Assembly (NCBI GenBank): GCA_018609755.1
Contig: JAHENZ010000153.1
Location: 1-33,253, forward strand
DNA: 33,253 nucleotides
Source of the DNA: Salinivenus sp.
Lineage (GTDB): Bacteria; Bacteroidota; Rhodothermia; Rhodothermales; Salinibacteraceae
Reading direction: 5' to 3'
Shown in pieces: positions 25,016 to 33,068 of the stretch. The notes beneath the pieces are model-generated. The model was not told where the DNA came from, searched no databases, and saw nothing but the letters and a program-made list of their open reading frames with translations. Position 1 is the first letter of the stretch, and every line of letters starts with the position of its first letter. Made by a program: the position numbers and the translations under genes.

Positions 25016-26617
25016 ATGACCGTCACGCGAGCAGTCGACATTCTGCGGACGCGCTGGTATGTGACCGTGCCGGTGGCGTTTGTTCTCGCTGGCGTGCTCG
25101 TGCCGCTGGGGTACCTTTTCGTGCGAGCCCTTCAGGCCGATCCGCAGACGCTCTGGGACCTCGTGGTTCGATGGCGGAATCTGCGGCTGTTGGGGAATAC
25201 GATCGGGTTGGCGATTGGTGTGCTTGGGGTCACGACGCTGATTGCGTTTCCACTGGCATGGCTCACGACTCGAACGGACCTTCCGGGTCGGGGCGTGCTC
25301 ACACTGCTCGGCGTCCTGCCCCTCGCGGTGCCGGGCTACGTCATGGCGTATGTTCTGTTGGCAACCACGGGAACGTACGGCACTCTCGCCCAGACCCTCG
25401 GCCTGGTGTGGCCGCGCCTGAGTGGCTACAGTGGAGCTCTCCTCGCTCTAAGCCTCTGCACGTATCCGTACCTCTTTTTGAACCTGCGGACGGCCCTCCT
25501 CGGCGTCGATCCGGCCCTAGAGGAGTCGGCCCGAGCGCTCGGCTACAGCCGCTGGCAGGTGTTCTGGCGCGTGGTGCTTCCTCAGTTGCGACCCGGGTTT
25601 TTGGCGGGAGGCCTGCTGGTGGGACTCCACGTGCTGGGGGATTTTGGGGTGGTGTCCCTGATGCGATTTGAGACGTTCAGCTACGCGCTGTACCTCCAGT
25701 ATGCAGCCTCCTATGACCGCATCTACGCCGCGTGCCTGGCGTTGATGCTGCTGGCCCTCACGGTCGCCGTGTTATTTCTAGAGGCTCGTCTACTGCGTGG
25801 TCTGCTGCTGCACCGGACCGGGAGTGGGACGGCCCGTCGCTCGGTGCCGCTTCAGCTGAGGGCGGGGCGGTGGATTGGATACGCGTTCGGCGGCGGTGTG
25901 GCCCTGCTGTCCGTCGGGCTGCCGGTGGGCACTGTGGGCTACTGGATGGCCGACCGCGTGGCCTCGGGCCTTCCCTGGGCGAGCCTCGGCTCCTCGCTTT
26001 GGGCGTCGGTGTCCGCGTCGGTGCCGGCGGCCGGGCTCGCGGCGCTTCTGGCCACCCCCATTGCCTACCTCGGCGTGCGGTATCAGAGCCGGTGGACACA
26101 GACCATCGAGCGGGTCGCGTACCTCGGCTACGCCACGCCCCCCTTGGCCTTCGCGCTCGCCCTGATCGTGTTTACTCTTGGCGTCGTTCCGTTTGGGTAT
26201 CAGACCCTCGGTCTGCTCGTGACGGCCTACGCCCTCCACTTTATGGCCGAGGCCATTGGGCCCATTCGGAGTGCGCTCTACCAGGCCCCTCCCAATCTCG
26301 AAGAGGCCGCCCGGTCGCTGGGGCGCTCGCCGATGGGGGCGTTCGCGAGTGTCACTTTCCCGCTGATGCGACGAGGGCTCCTCGTGAGTGTCGCGTTCGT
26401 CTTCCTCTCGGCCATGAAAGAATTGCCGATCACGTTCCTCCTGGCCCCGGTGGGGTTTGAAACGCTGGCCCTCAACACGTGGAGCTACGCAGAAGAGGCC
26501 ATGTTCGGGGAGGCTGCTCCGTACGCCCTCACGATTATGTTCTTCTCGGCGTGCTTCGTGGGGCTTTTGTTGATCCGGGAGCAGACCGCCACGGGACAGC
26601 GGACGGAAGCCGCGTAG
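25016..26617 (+). CDS. Iron ABC transporter permease (FbpB type, two fused halves)
   Basis: An inner-membrane permease of 533 residues with about 12 membrane segments, consisting of two tandem permease domains. Each has a cytoplasmic EAA loop that contacts the ATPase: EESARALGYSRWQVFWRVVLPQ (about 168-190) and EEAARSLGRSPMGAFASVTFPL (about 428-450). This double architecture is normal for ferric-iron permeases of the FbpB/SfuB group. The start is ATG 25016. The ATPase gene follows after 141 bp. Together with the binding lipoprotein and the ATPase it makes a complete importer. Confidence 0.94.
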   Translation: MTVTRAVDILRTRWYVTVPVAFVLAGVLVPLGYLFVRALQADPQTLWDLVVRWRNLRLLGNTIGLAIGVLGVTTLIAFPLAWLTTRTDLPGRGVLTLLGVLPLAVPGYVMAYVLLATTGTYGTLAQTLGLVWPRLSGYSGALLALSLCTYPYLFLNLRTALLGVDPALEESARALGYSRWQVFWRVVLPQLRPGFLAGGLLVGLHVLGDFGVVSLMRFETFSYALYLQYAASYDRIYAACLALMLLALTVAVLFLEARLLRGLLLHRTGSGTARRSVPLQLRAGRWIGYAFGGGVALLSVGLPVGTVGYWMADRVASGLPWASLGSSLWASVSASVPAAGLAALLATPIAYLGVRYQSRWTQTIERVAYLGYATPPLAFALALIVFTLGVVPFGYQTLGLLVTAYALHFMAEAIGPIRSALYQAPPNLEEAARSLGRSPMGAFASVTFPLMRRGLLVSVAFVFLSAMKELPITFLLAPVGFETLALNTWSYAEEAMFGEAAPYALTIMFFSACFVGLLLIREQTATGQRTEAA

Positions 26618-26683
26618 AGGACACATTTCTCTGGGGTCTGACGTGTTGCGTAGAACCCGATTCATGAAGGTGCGCCGGATTGA

Positions 26684-26711
26684 CAATTACGCATCACGAT
26701 TCACTCCTCAC
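26684..26711. repeat. Heptamer repeat, single arm (related to 8767-8873)
   Basis: Four 7-nt units CAATTAC, GCATCAC, GATTCAC and TCCTCAC run from 26684 to 26711. GCATCACGATTCAC is identical to 8853-8866. No clear partner arm of opposite orientation is found next to it. It lies between the permease and ATPase genes of the iron importer. Confidence 0.65.
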
Positions 26712-26758
26712 GAGACGATCCGGGAACGACCACCAAGTGTGCACGTGCCGCATGCGTC

Positions 26759-27862
26759 ATGAGTGAACCGCTTCTCTCCGTTCAGCACCTGACAAAACGG
26801 TTTGGGCCGGACGCCCCACCCGTCGTACACGACGTGTCGTTCGACGTGGGCGGGGGGCCGTCGGCCGAGATTTTTGCCGTTCTCGGGCCCAGTGGCTGTG
26901 GCAAGACGACGACACTTCGCTGCATTGCCGGGTTCGAGCACGCCACGGAGGGCACGGTCGTCGTGCAGGGGCGTACGATGGCGGGGCCGGACGTGCACGT
27001 GCCGCCGGAGCAGCGGGGGGTGGGCATCGTCTTTCAGGATTACGCGCTCTTTCCGCACCTCACGGTCCTCGAAAATGTGGCCTTCGGGCTGCGAGAGGGC
27101 ACGTCCGCCGAGCAGACGGCACGCGCCCGTGAGGCGCTGGAGATGGTGGGGCTCGACAGCTTTGAGGAGCGGCGCCCCCAGCACCTCTCGGGGGGGCAGC
27201 AGCAGCGGGTGGCCCTGGCCCGCACCCTCGCCCCGGAGCCGGATCTCATTCTGCTGGATGAACCCTTCTCGAACCTTGACGCGCTGCTGCGGGAAGAGAC
27301 GCGGCAGGAGGTGCGGCAATTGCTGAAAGACAAGGGCATCAGTGCCGTCCTCGTTACGCACGATCAGGAAGAGGCCCTGTCGTTTGCCGACCGACTGGCC
27401 GTGATGCGGAGCGGGCAACTCGACCAGGTGGGCACGCCGGAGGACGTGTACTACCGGCCCCGCACGCTCTTCGTCGCGCAGTTTCTGGGCCGGACCAATC
27501 TGCTGCTTTCGCAGGCGTCCGGTCGCGAGGCCGACACACCGCTGGGCCGCGTGCGTCTGGACCGCGAGGCGGACGGGACCGTCCTCGTGTCGCTGCGCCC
27601 GGAGCACCTGACGATTGCCGCTCCGGAAACGGTCGACGGCCCCATGGGCACTATTGTCGATCGGGCCTTCAAGGGGCACGACATTACGTACCTGGTGTCC
27701 TGCGAGAATAACGAGTACCTCGTTCACACCGACAACCGGGAGCTCTACGAGGCCGGGGACACGGTGGCGCTTCAGCCGCTGGAGCCCGCCGTGGTGCTGG
27801 AGCGGAAGTCTACGCCCGCCGACGTGCCGAGTGGGGTGACCCCGGAGCCGTCTGAGCCCTAA
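26759..27862 (+). CDS. Iron ABC transporter ATP-binding protein (FbpC type)
   Basis: The ATPase of the iron importer, cytoplasmic, 367 residues. It has the Walker A motif GPSGCGKTT (43-51), Q-loop VFQDYALFPHLTV, signature LSGGQQQRVALARTL, Walker B LILLDEPFSNLD and H-loop LVTHDQEEAL. A C-terminal regulatory TOBE-type domain (about 245-350: PETVDGPMGTIVDRAFKGHDITYLVSCENNEYLVHTDN) follows. The gene order binding protein, permease, ATPase is the standard fbpABC order. The start ATG 26759 gives MSEPLLSVQHLTKRFG, typical of the family. The final 15 residues are a Pro-rich tail. Confidence 0.95.
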   Translation: MSEPLLSVQHLTKRFGPDAPPVVHDVSFDVGGGPSAEIFAVLGPSGCGKTTTLRCIAGFEHATEGTVVVQGRTMAGPDVHVPPEQRGVGIVFQDYALFPHLTVLENVAFGLREGTSAEQTARAREALEMVGLDSFEERRPQHLSGGQQQRVALARTLAPEPDLILLDEPFSNLDALLREETRQEVRQLLKDKGISAVLVTHDQEEALSFADRLAVMRSGQLDQVGTPEDVYYRPRTLFVAQFLGRTNLLLSQASGREADTPLGRVRLDREADGTVLVSLRPEHLTIAAPETVDGPMGTIVDRAFKGHDITYLVSCENNEYLVHTDNRELYEAGDTVALQPLEPAVVLERKSTPADVPSGVTPEPSEP

Positions 27863-28321
27863 CGGACTGTGTCGATTCATGGATCGGGGTACCCTCGACG
27901 TTGCTCCCATTTGCCCTGCGGGCATGTAGCGGGCTTCTAGTGACCTTACACAACCACTCTGGCGGTTTCTCGCGTTTTAGTTGTGCAAGTCTCCTGGGCA
28001 AGAAGACCCGTTCACTTCCACCGGCCCGCCGTCGTGACGGGATGTTCTTGGACGGACGTGTCGAGTCAACACAGGCTCTAGAATGGTTCCACCGGATCAT
28101 AGCCATCTTCCTAAGAGGCAGCGGGTTCGCGCTTCGGGGAAATAGTATTGTGTGCTCGCAGCAAGTGTGAAGACGTCTTGACTGCGCCCCCGGCAGTCCT
28201 TAGCTTCCCTTGAACCTCAAAGTCGGGGCCTCCCGCGCGCCACACGACGGATTGGCGCACGTCGGGTCTGATCGGACGGCTCCGCCGGTGCGCGATTTCG
28301 CTCATTTCCCTATGATCGTCC
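27863..28321. other. 459-bp intergenic region with the second MITE-like copy
   Basis: No convincing gene. The frame at 27901-28170 translates the inverted repeats (its segment FSRFSCAS also appears in the frame across the copy at 3040-3209), which shows that it is element sequence rather than a conserved protein. Apart from the element at 27939-27995 the stretch must contain the promoter of the DUF350 gene; no site can be assigned. GCCC-TGC-GGGC near 27913-27923 is a short hairpin without a T-tract. Confidence 0.55.
27939..27995. mobile_element. MITE-like element, short internally deleted copy
   Basis: The left end AGTGACCTTACACAACC (27939-27955) and right end AGTTGTGCAAGTCTCCT (27979-27995) match the ends of the 3040-3209 element. 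Similarity with that copy continues inward on the left side through CTG-CG-TTTC, and then joins directly to the right-end sequence (TTTCTCGCGTTT versus TTTCTCACGTTT). This is what a deletion between the two CGATTTC repeats of the long copy would produce. Confidence 0.65.
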
Positions 28322-29188
28322 ATGGACGCGCTGAATCTTTCTCTGCTGACCGACGCGATGCAGGCCCTCCGGGATCCGGCCGCGTTTCTCGGCCTGTTCA
28401 TCGTTCTCTTTTTAGTGGGCAAATGGATCAACGATTTCGTAACAGACCATGCCCTCGACGAAGAGCTGACCCGAGAGGACAATCCTGCTATTGCCATTAG
28501 TACGGCGGGCTACTATCTCGGGATCATCATCGTCTTCATTGGGGCGGTGATCGGGCCGTCGACGACGCTGCTTTGGGATCTGCTACTGGTGGGCGGGTAC
28601 GGGCTCGGGGGGATCGTCCTGTTGCTCCTGTCGCGTGTCATCAACGATCGACTTATCCTGCGGGGCTTTTCTGCGCAGCAAGAACTCATTGAGGATCAGA
28701 ACCCGGGCACCGGGGCGGTCCTCTTCGGCAGCTACGTGGCGTCGGCGCTCATCGTGGCGGGGAGCATCCAGGGGCAGGGCGGCGGCCCCCACACGGCCCT
28801 CGTCTTCTACGCGATTGGGCAGGTGGCCCTGATCGTGTTCACGTGGCTCTACGACTGGATGGCCCCGTACTCGCTCCTCGAACAGATTGAACAGGACAAT
28901 ACCGCGGCCGGCGTCGGCTTTGGGGGCGCGCTCATCGCCATCGGCATTATCGTGATGCGGGCGGTGTCGGGGGACTTCCTGGGATGGGTCGCGGACCTGC
29001 AGTATCTGGGCTGGAATGTGCTCCTGGTGTTCGTCTACCTGGTGGTCGTGCGCCTCTTCTTCGACCGGATCCTGATTCCGAAGAGTGACCTCAGCGTGGA
29101 AATTACCCGGGACCGGAACGTCGGGGCGGGCCTGCTGGAAGGCGCCGTCTCGATTGGTTTTGCTGCCGTTCTGTTTTTCGTACTGTAG
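28322..29188 (+). CDS. DUF350 family integral membrane protein (two DUF350 units)
   Basis: An inner-membrane protein of 288 residues with about eight hydrophobic segments, in two blocks of four. Representative segments are FLGLFIVLFLVGKWI, YYLGIIIVFIGAVIG, LLLVGGYGLGGIVLLLL and GSYVASALIVAGSIQG, and then again GQVALIVFTWLYDW, GGALIAIGIIVMRA, VLLVFVYLVVVRLF and AVSIGFAAVLFFVL. Both blocks include the family pattern of an acidic loop with N/D residues before a Gly-rich helix (LTREDNPAIAIS; QDNTAAGVGFGG). DUF350 (E. coli YjfL-like) has no established function. It is the first of five consecutive plus-strand genes; the DUF4178 gene starts 73 bp later. Confidence 0.88.
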   Translation: MDALNLSLLTDAMQALRDPAAFLGLFIVLFLVGKWINDFVTDHALDEELTREDNPAIAISTAGYYLGIIIVFIGAVIGPSTTLLWDLLLVGGYGLGGIVLLLLSRVINDRLILRGFSAQQELIEDQNPGTGAVLFGSYVASALIVAGSIQGQGGGPHTALVFYAIGQVALIVFTWLYDWMAPYSLLEQIEQDNTAAGVGFGGALIAIGIIVMRAVSGDFLGWVADLQYLGWNVLLVFVYLVVVRLFFDRILIPKSDLSVEITRDRNVGAGLLEGAVSIGFAAVLFFVL

Positions 29189-29261
29189 CGGATGCCGCCG
29201 GGCCGGACGGCGCGGTTGTTTCGTTTCTGAGCTTCATTTCTGACGACCTTTCCCCTCAGTC

Positions 29262-30623
29262 ATGGCTGCAGACGACACAGGTGATTCGGAGAGCGCAGGA
29301 TGTCAGCAGTACGGGTGCGGGTGCGCCGGCATTGGGGCGGTGGCCCTCACGATTGCCATATCAGTGGCCGTGGCGGACTCAGCGTCCTTCTCGCTGATGA
29401 CCATTGTCTTCTTCCCCATCTTTCTCCTCATTGCGGGGGCCATCGTCGGGGTGGCGTTCAGCAAGCTTTCGTGGCTGGGCGAGGCCCCCGACTGGCTGGG
29501 CACGGTGGGGAAATACACGCTCGGGTTTGGAATTTTGTGTCTGGTGAGTGCGGTTGGGCTCACCCTGCGGCCGGGCGGGTTCTCCTTTTCCGACCAGGTT
29601 CCGGCAGACGGAGGCACGGTGGGACCCATTGAAATCGAGAAGCCGGACATGCGGCTGGGGGTAGAGGTAGAACAGCACATCGACGAGGGCGGGGGGAGTC
29701 GCTACCAGCGCTGGAGTTTCGTTACGATCGAGTTGCTGGACGAGAATAAAGAATACCTCTCGAGCTTTGGCGGAGAGTTTTGGCACTATGCCGGGTACGA
29801 CGACGGATACTGGGAAGAAGAGGACGACGAATACGAGGCGACGCTTCAGGTGCCCTCGCCCGGCACGTACTATCTGCAGCTCCAGACGGAGGCGAACGTC
29901 GACATGTCGGAGTTGTCCCCCGTAGAGATTTATTTGGAGGAGCAGCTGTGGTGGGGAAATCCTGTGCCCCTGCAGATGGCGGGATACATTGCTTTCTTCC
30001 TCGGTGTCGTTCTGGTCGTTATTCCCGCGCAGGGAGGCGGCTCGCTGGGGGGGACGCCCCTTGCGTATGAACTGAAGGAAGGGACGGAGTTCGATTACCG
30101 CGACCGGACGTGGACGGTCCGGGGGCACGCGGATTACGACTATGGCGACTGGAAGGCCGAGGAGTGGACGGTCCAGTCCGACGATGTCGCCGTGAAAAAG
30201 CCCCGATACCTGGAGCGTGAGTACGAAGCACACAGCGATTGGGAGGCGTGGTTCTGGTCCACTCCCATCGACCTGGACGAGATCCACTGCAGCGATGCTG
30301 ACGGCGTCGACGTGGCCGTGGCCGAGTACGTTGCCGCGGAAGGCATCTTCCCGGACCGCATTCACTTTGAGGACACCAATTTTCGCCTAGACGACTCCGG
30401 CACGACGCAGCGCGACGGTCGCGCGCTTCGCTATCACACCTACAAAGAGATGTGGGACTCCGGCAGCCGATCCATTACCATCGAGGGCGAGCCGTCCGAC
30501 GACCTGAGTGCGGTGGTGACGGAGTCCATTCAGGCCAATCACATTGTGACGAACACGGGCACGCAGGACGAGGACCGGGAGCTTGAATTTGAGAGTGAAG
30601 ACGGCTTCGGGGATGATTTTTAG
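29262..30623 (+). CDS. Membrane-anchored DUF4178 protein with an extracytoplasmic domain
   Basis: A 453-residue protein. A Cys-rich N-terminus (CQQYGCGC, 14-21) precedes three hydrophobic segments (about 22-40, 44-66, 83-101). An acidic extracytoplasmic domain with beta-sandwich character follows (about 110-232, RWSFVTIELLDENKEYL, GTYYLQLQTE), then a fourth TM segment (about 236-256). The rest (from about 268) is a DUF4178 domain, with ELKEGTEFDYRDRTWTVRGHADYDYGDWKAEEWTV. A similar segment begins the partial gene at 33069. DUF4178 has no proven biochemical activity; it often co-occurs with DUF350 and spermidine-synthase-like proteins. The topology placement of the middle domain is inferred from the hydrophobic segments. 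Confidence 0.85.
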   Translation: MAADDTGDSESAGCQQYGCGCAGIGAVALTIAISVAVADSASFSLMTIVFFPIFLLIAGAIVGVAFSKLSWLGEAPDWLGTVGKYTLGFGILCLVSAVGLTLRPGGFSFSDQVPADGGTVGPIEIEKPDMRLGVEVEQHIDEGGGSRYQRWSFVTIELLDENKEYLSSFGGEFWHYAGYDDGYWEEEDDEYEATLQVPSPGTYYLQLQTEANVDMSELSPVEIYLEEQLWWGNPVPLQMAGYIAFFLGVVLVVIPAQGGGSLGGTPLAYELKEGTEFDYRDRTWTVRGHADYDYGDWKAEEWTVQSDDVAVKKPRYLEREYEAHSDWEAWFWSTPIDLDEIHCSDADGVDVAVAEYVAAEGIFPDRIHFEDTNFRLDDSGTTQRDGRALRYHTYKEMWDSGSRSITIEGEPSDDLSAVVTESIQANHIVTNTGTQDEDRELEFESEDGFGDDF

Positions 30624-30693
30624 CGTAGGGTGGTCTGGTGCAGCGTCGACTATGATTTATCCAGTAGGTCAACTTCGGACGAGCGACACGTTT

Positions 30694-30724
30694 TGTAGCG
30701 CCGTTGGACTCCAACGGCGCTACA
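30694..30724. repeat. REP-like perfect palindrome
   Basis: A 14-bp perfect inverted repeat, TGTAGCGCCGTTGG (30694-30707) and CCAACGGCGCTACA (30711-30724), has a 3-nt loop ACT. It lies between the DUF4178 gene and the small membrane protein gene. There is no downstream T-tract on the plus strand, so it is not a typical terminator, though it could stabilise or end the upstream mRNA. The arm resembles that of the 24831-24891 repeat. Confidence 0.75.
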
Positions 30725-30862
30725 GGGGCGATTTCGGACGGAGTCGGTAAACACGCAAGCGGCGTGTCGCGACTCTTCATGTCCGAACATTGACAGTTGA
30801 TGTAGCAGTAGGGAGAAGGGGATTGACTTGGTTCTACTTTCGGACAGACCCATTCCATCGGT

Positions 30863-31099
30863 ATGAGTGACCGAGGCATTCGAATTGCGACGGCTGTGGT
30901 TCTGGGGGGATTGTACGCGGGATTGCTCGGGTACAGTGTTATGGGGGCGGGGGAGCCGGACCCGGATACGGACCGGCAGACGACCCGTAGGACGGTGCCG
31001 CCGCGGGTGATGTATCACGATAACGACGTAAACGTGTATTCTCGCCGCAGTGTGCGCTCCAGCGGCCAGCGGGGTGGGGGGCTGCGGGGCGGGAAGTGA
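30863..31099 (+). CDS. Small single-span membrane or exported protein of the DUF350/DUF4178 cluster
   Basis: The 78-residue ORF from ATG 30863 has a positively charged start followed by a hydrophobic segment (IATAVVLGGLYAGLLGYSVMGAG, about 8-30), then a polar, Arg/Thr-rich tail with HDNDVNVYSRRSVRSS and a Gly/Arg-rich C-terminus (QRGGGLRGGK). It could be a signal peptide or a membrane anchor. No family is recognised. It is placed between the DUF4178 and the spermidine-synthase-like genes, on the same strand, so a role in the cluster is likely but unproven. Confidence 0.6.
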   Translation: MSDRGIRIATAVVLGGLYAGLLGYSVMGAGEPDPDTDRQTTRRTVPPRVMYHDNDVNVYSRRSVRSSGQRGGGLRGGK

Positions 31100-31137
31100 T
31101 TGTTTGTTGGTTAGGGGATTGTTTTCTGGTGATTGTT
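31098..31137. repeat. Short degenerate GATTGTT repeat
   Basis: The 7-mer GATTGTT occurs three times (31098-31104, 31117-31123, 31131-31137), interleaved with TGTTGGT and TTCTGGT. It lies at the end of the small membrane protein gene and overlaps its stop codon. It is compatible with the heptamer class of intergenic repeats, but has one orientation only. Confidence 0.45.
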
Positions 31138-31314
31138 GGGGAAGCGATTTCTGCACCGGGTACGGGAGTGTCAGAGCAATTGGTATGTCAAAGCGTAGCA
31201 TCGAGGAGCGGCGGCTCTTTTGATTACTCCTCTCCGAGGTGCGTTAGGATTCTGTGTTGAGCGTTGGGGGAAGGGCTGCCGACTCGAAGTGGTCATTTCA
31301 TAGCGTGAGGTGGA

Positions 31315-32841
31315 ATGCGACGGGTGTTGAGCAACAAGAACGTGGTGATCTTCTCGGTCTTCGTGGCCGGGCTGTGTTCGCTCGTCTACGAGCTGCTCAT
31401 TAGCACCACGGCGTCGTACTTTCTGGGAGACAGCGTGCAGCAGTTCTCCATCACCATTGGGCTCTACCTCGCGTCGATGGGGTTGGGCTCGTACGTGTCG
31501 CGGTTCGTGAAGACGAAGCTGCTCCGCTCGTTCGTCGTCGTGGAGATCCTGCTCGGGCTCATTGGCGGGCTGGCCGTGCCGCTCCTGTACCTGGCCTACG
31601 CGTACGGCGCGGTATTCTGGCCCGTGGTGGTAGGCCTCATCATGGTGATTGGGGCGCTCACGGGACTGGAGATTCCGCTGCTCACCCGCATTATGGACGG
31701 GGAGGAGTCGCTGGACGTGAATCTCGCGAACGTCCTGTCGTTCGACTATCTGGGGGCGCTGCTCGCCACGCTGGCGTTCCCGTTCGTGCTGCTGCCGGTG
31801 CTGGGCACGTTTCGGGCGTCGCTCACGCTCGGCCTGTTCAATCTCGTGGTCGGCGTGGTGAACCTGTGGTGGTTTGCCGACCGGCTGGACCGACGGTCGC
31901 AGTGGCAGGGGTACGCCCTCTCGGCGGGAACGGCGCTGCTACTGGGGGGACTGCTGGTCGCCTCGGGGCCTCTCATGGATCGGTGGAGCGACGACGTGTA
32001 CGAGGATCGGGTCGTCTTTCGAGAGCAGACGCCGTACCAGAAAATCGTGATGACGCGGTGGCAGGAGGACCTGCGCCTCTTCCTGGACGGCAACCTGCAG
32101 TTTTCGTCGCTCGACGAGCCGCGCTACCACGAGCCGCTCGTGCACGTTCCGATGAGTCAGGTGCACGCCCCGCGCCGCGTGCTCGTGCTTGGCGGGGGCG
32201 ACGGGCTGGCGGCGCGGGAGGTGCTGAAGTACGAGTCGGTGGAGCAGGTGACGATCGTCGACCTCGACCCGAAGATGTTCGAGATTGCGCGGACGCACCC
32301 GGCCCTCACGCGCCTCAACGACCGCAGCCTCCACAGCCCGCGGGTGCAGACGGTGGCGAAGGACGCGTTCGTGTTTTTAGAGGAGACGAACCAGCGCTTC
32401 GACGTCATCCTAGCCGACCTGCCGGATCCCAACAACGTGTCCCTGGCCCGCCTCTACAGCCGCACGTTCTACGGCCTCGTGCGCAGTCACCTGACCGAAG
32501 AGGGTGTCTTCGTCGCGCAGGCGACGAGCCCGTACTTTGCTCGCGAGGCGTTCTGGACGATTCACGAGACGATGGGCGCGGGGGGCTTTGCGCACACGTA
32601 TCCGTTCCACGTCAACGTGCCGTCGTTTGGGGAGTGGGGATTCATTCTGGCCGCCGAACGCCCGCTGGACCCAGCCGCCGCGGTGCCGTCGGTCGAAACC
32701 CGGTTTCTGAACGGGGATGTCCTGCCCGGACTCTTTCGTTTTCCAAAGGACCTGCAAGCCCCCCCGGACCTCCAGCCCTCAACCCTCGACCGGCCCCGCG
32801 TGCTGGACGCCTACCTCGACGGCTGGCGGTACTGGAATTGA
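31315..32841 (+). CDS. Seven-TM spermidine-synthase-like (SpeE-like) membrane protein
   Basis: A 508-residue fusion of an N-terminal membrane region of about seven segments (to about 218) and a cytoplasmic SpeE-type domain (about 228-470). The enzyme domain shows SPYQKIVMT-like TPYQKIVMTRW, LDGNLQFSSLDEPRYHEPLVHVP, the AdoMet-type nucleotide motif VLGGGDGLAAREVL (GGGDG 293-297), VDLDP (314-319), KDAFVFL (349-355) and ADLPDPNNVSLARLYSRTFY (Asp 368 at the place of the catalytic Asp). Canonical SpeE has SDPxGP at this last site; here it is LPDPNN. The natural substrate is therefore uncertain and may not be putrescine. No AdoMet decarboxylase gene is in the window. It is flanked by DUF4178 genes. 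Confidence 0.88.
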   Translation: MRRVLSNKNVVIFSVFVAGLCSLVYELLISTTASYFLGDSVQQFSITIGLYLASMGLGSYVSRFVKTKLLRSFVVVEILLGLIGGLAVPLLYLAYAYGAVFWPVVVGLIMVIGALTGLEIPLLTRIMDGEESLDVNLANVLSFDYLGALLATLAFPFVLLPVLGTFRASLTLGLFNLVVGVVNLWWFADRLDRRSQWQGYALSAGTALLLGGLLVASGPLMDRWSDDVYEDRVVFREQTPYQKIVMTRWQEDLRLFLDGNLQFSSLDEPRYHEPLVHVPMSQVHAPRRVLVLGGGDGLAAREVLKYESVEQVTIVDLDPKMFEIARTHPALTRLNDRSLHSPRVQTVAKDAFVFLEETNQRFDVILADLPDPNNVSLARLYSRTFYGLVRSHLTEEGVFVAQATSPYFAREAFWTIHETMGAGGFAHTYPFHVNVPSFGEWGFILAAERPLDPAAAVPSVETRFLNGDVLPGLFRFPKDLQAPPDLQPSTLDRPRVLDAYLDGWRYWN

Positions 32842-32910
32842 ACCGTGATAGGACCTGCGTACGGTTGGCTCTCGTTGTAACCAAAAACTTCCGCGAACTT
32901 CGTTGATGCA

Positions 32911-32983
32911 TGTAGGTCTGGAAGTGTGGACGTATGGACGTAGTCCCTACATACCTCCACACGTTCATACTTCCATCCTCACA
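32911..32983. repeat. Head-to-head degenerate octamer repeat (TGGANGTA)
   Basis: Four consecutive 8-nt units run from 32911 to 32942 (TGTAGGTC, TGGAAGTG, TGGACGTA, TGGACGTA). After one G, five units of the opposite orientation run from 32944 to 32983 (TCCCTACA, TACCTCCA, CACGTTCA, TACTTCCA, TCCTCACA). When the second set is reverse complemented it fits the same consensus. The pair can form an imperfect long hairpin. It lies between the SpeE-like gene and the second DUF4178 gene. Confidence 0.85.
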
Positions 32984-33068
32984 ACCGACCAACGTCCGAC
33001 GGACGCAGTCCCTTTAGCAACAGCATTCGGCATCACCTAATTCTTTTTCCACACATCCGATCAGTCCC

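Noticed and set aside
32911-32983. CRISPR array
   Set aside because: The units are 8 nt, degenerate and contiguous, without spacers, and they switch orientation at the centre. No cas gene is present in the window.
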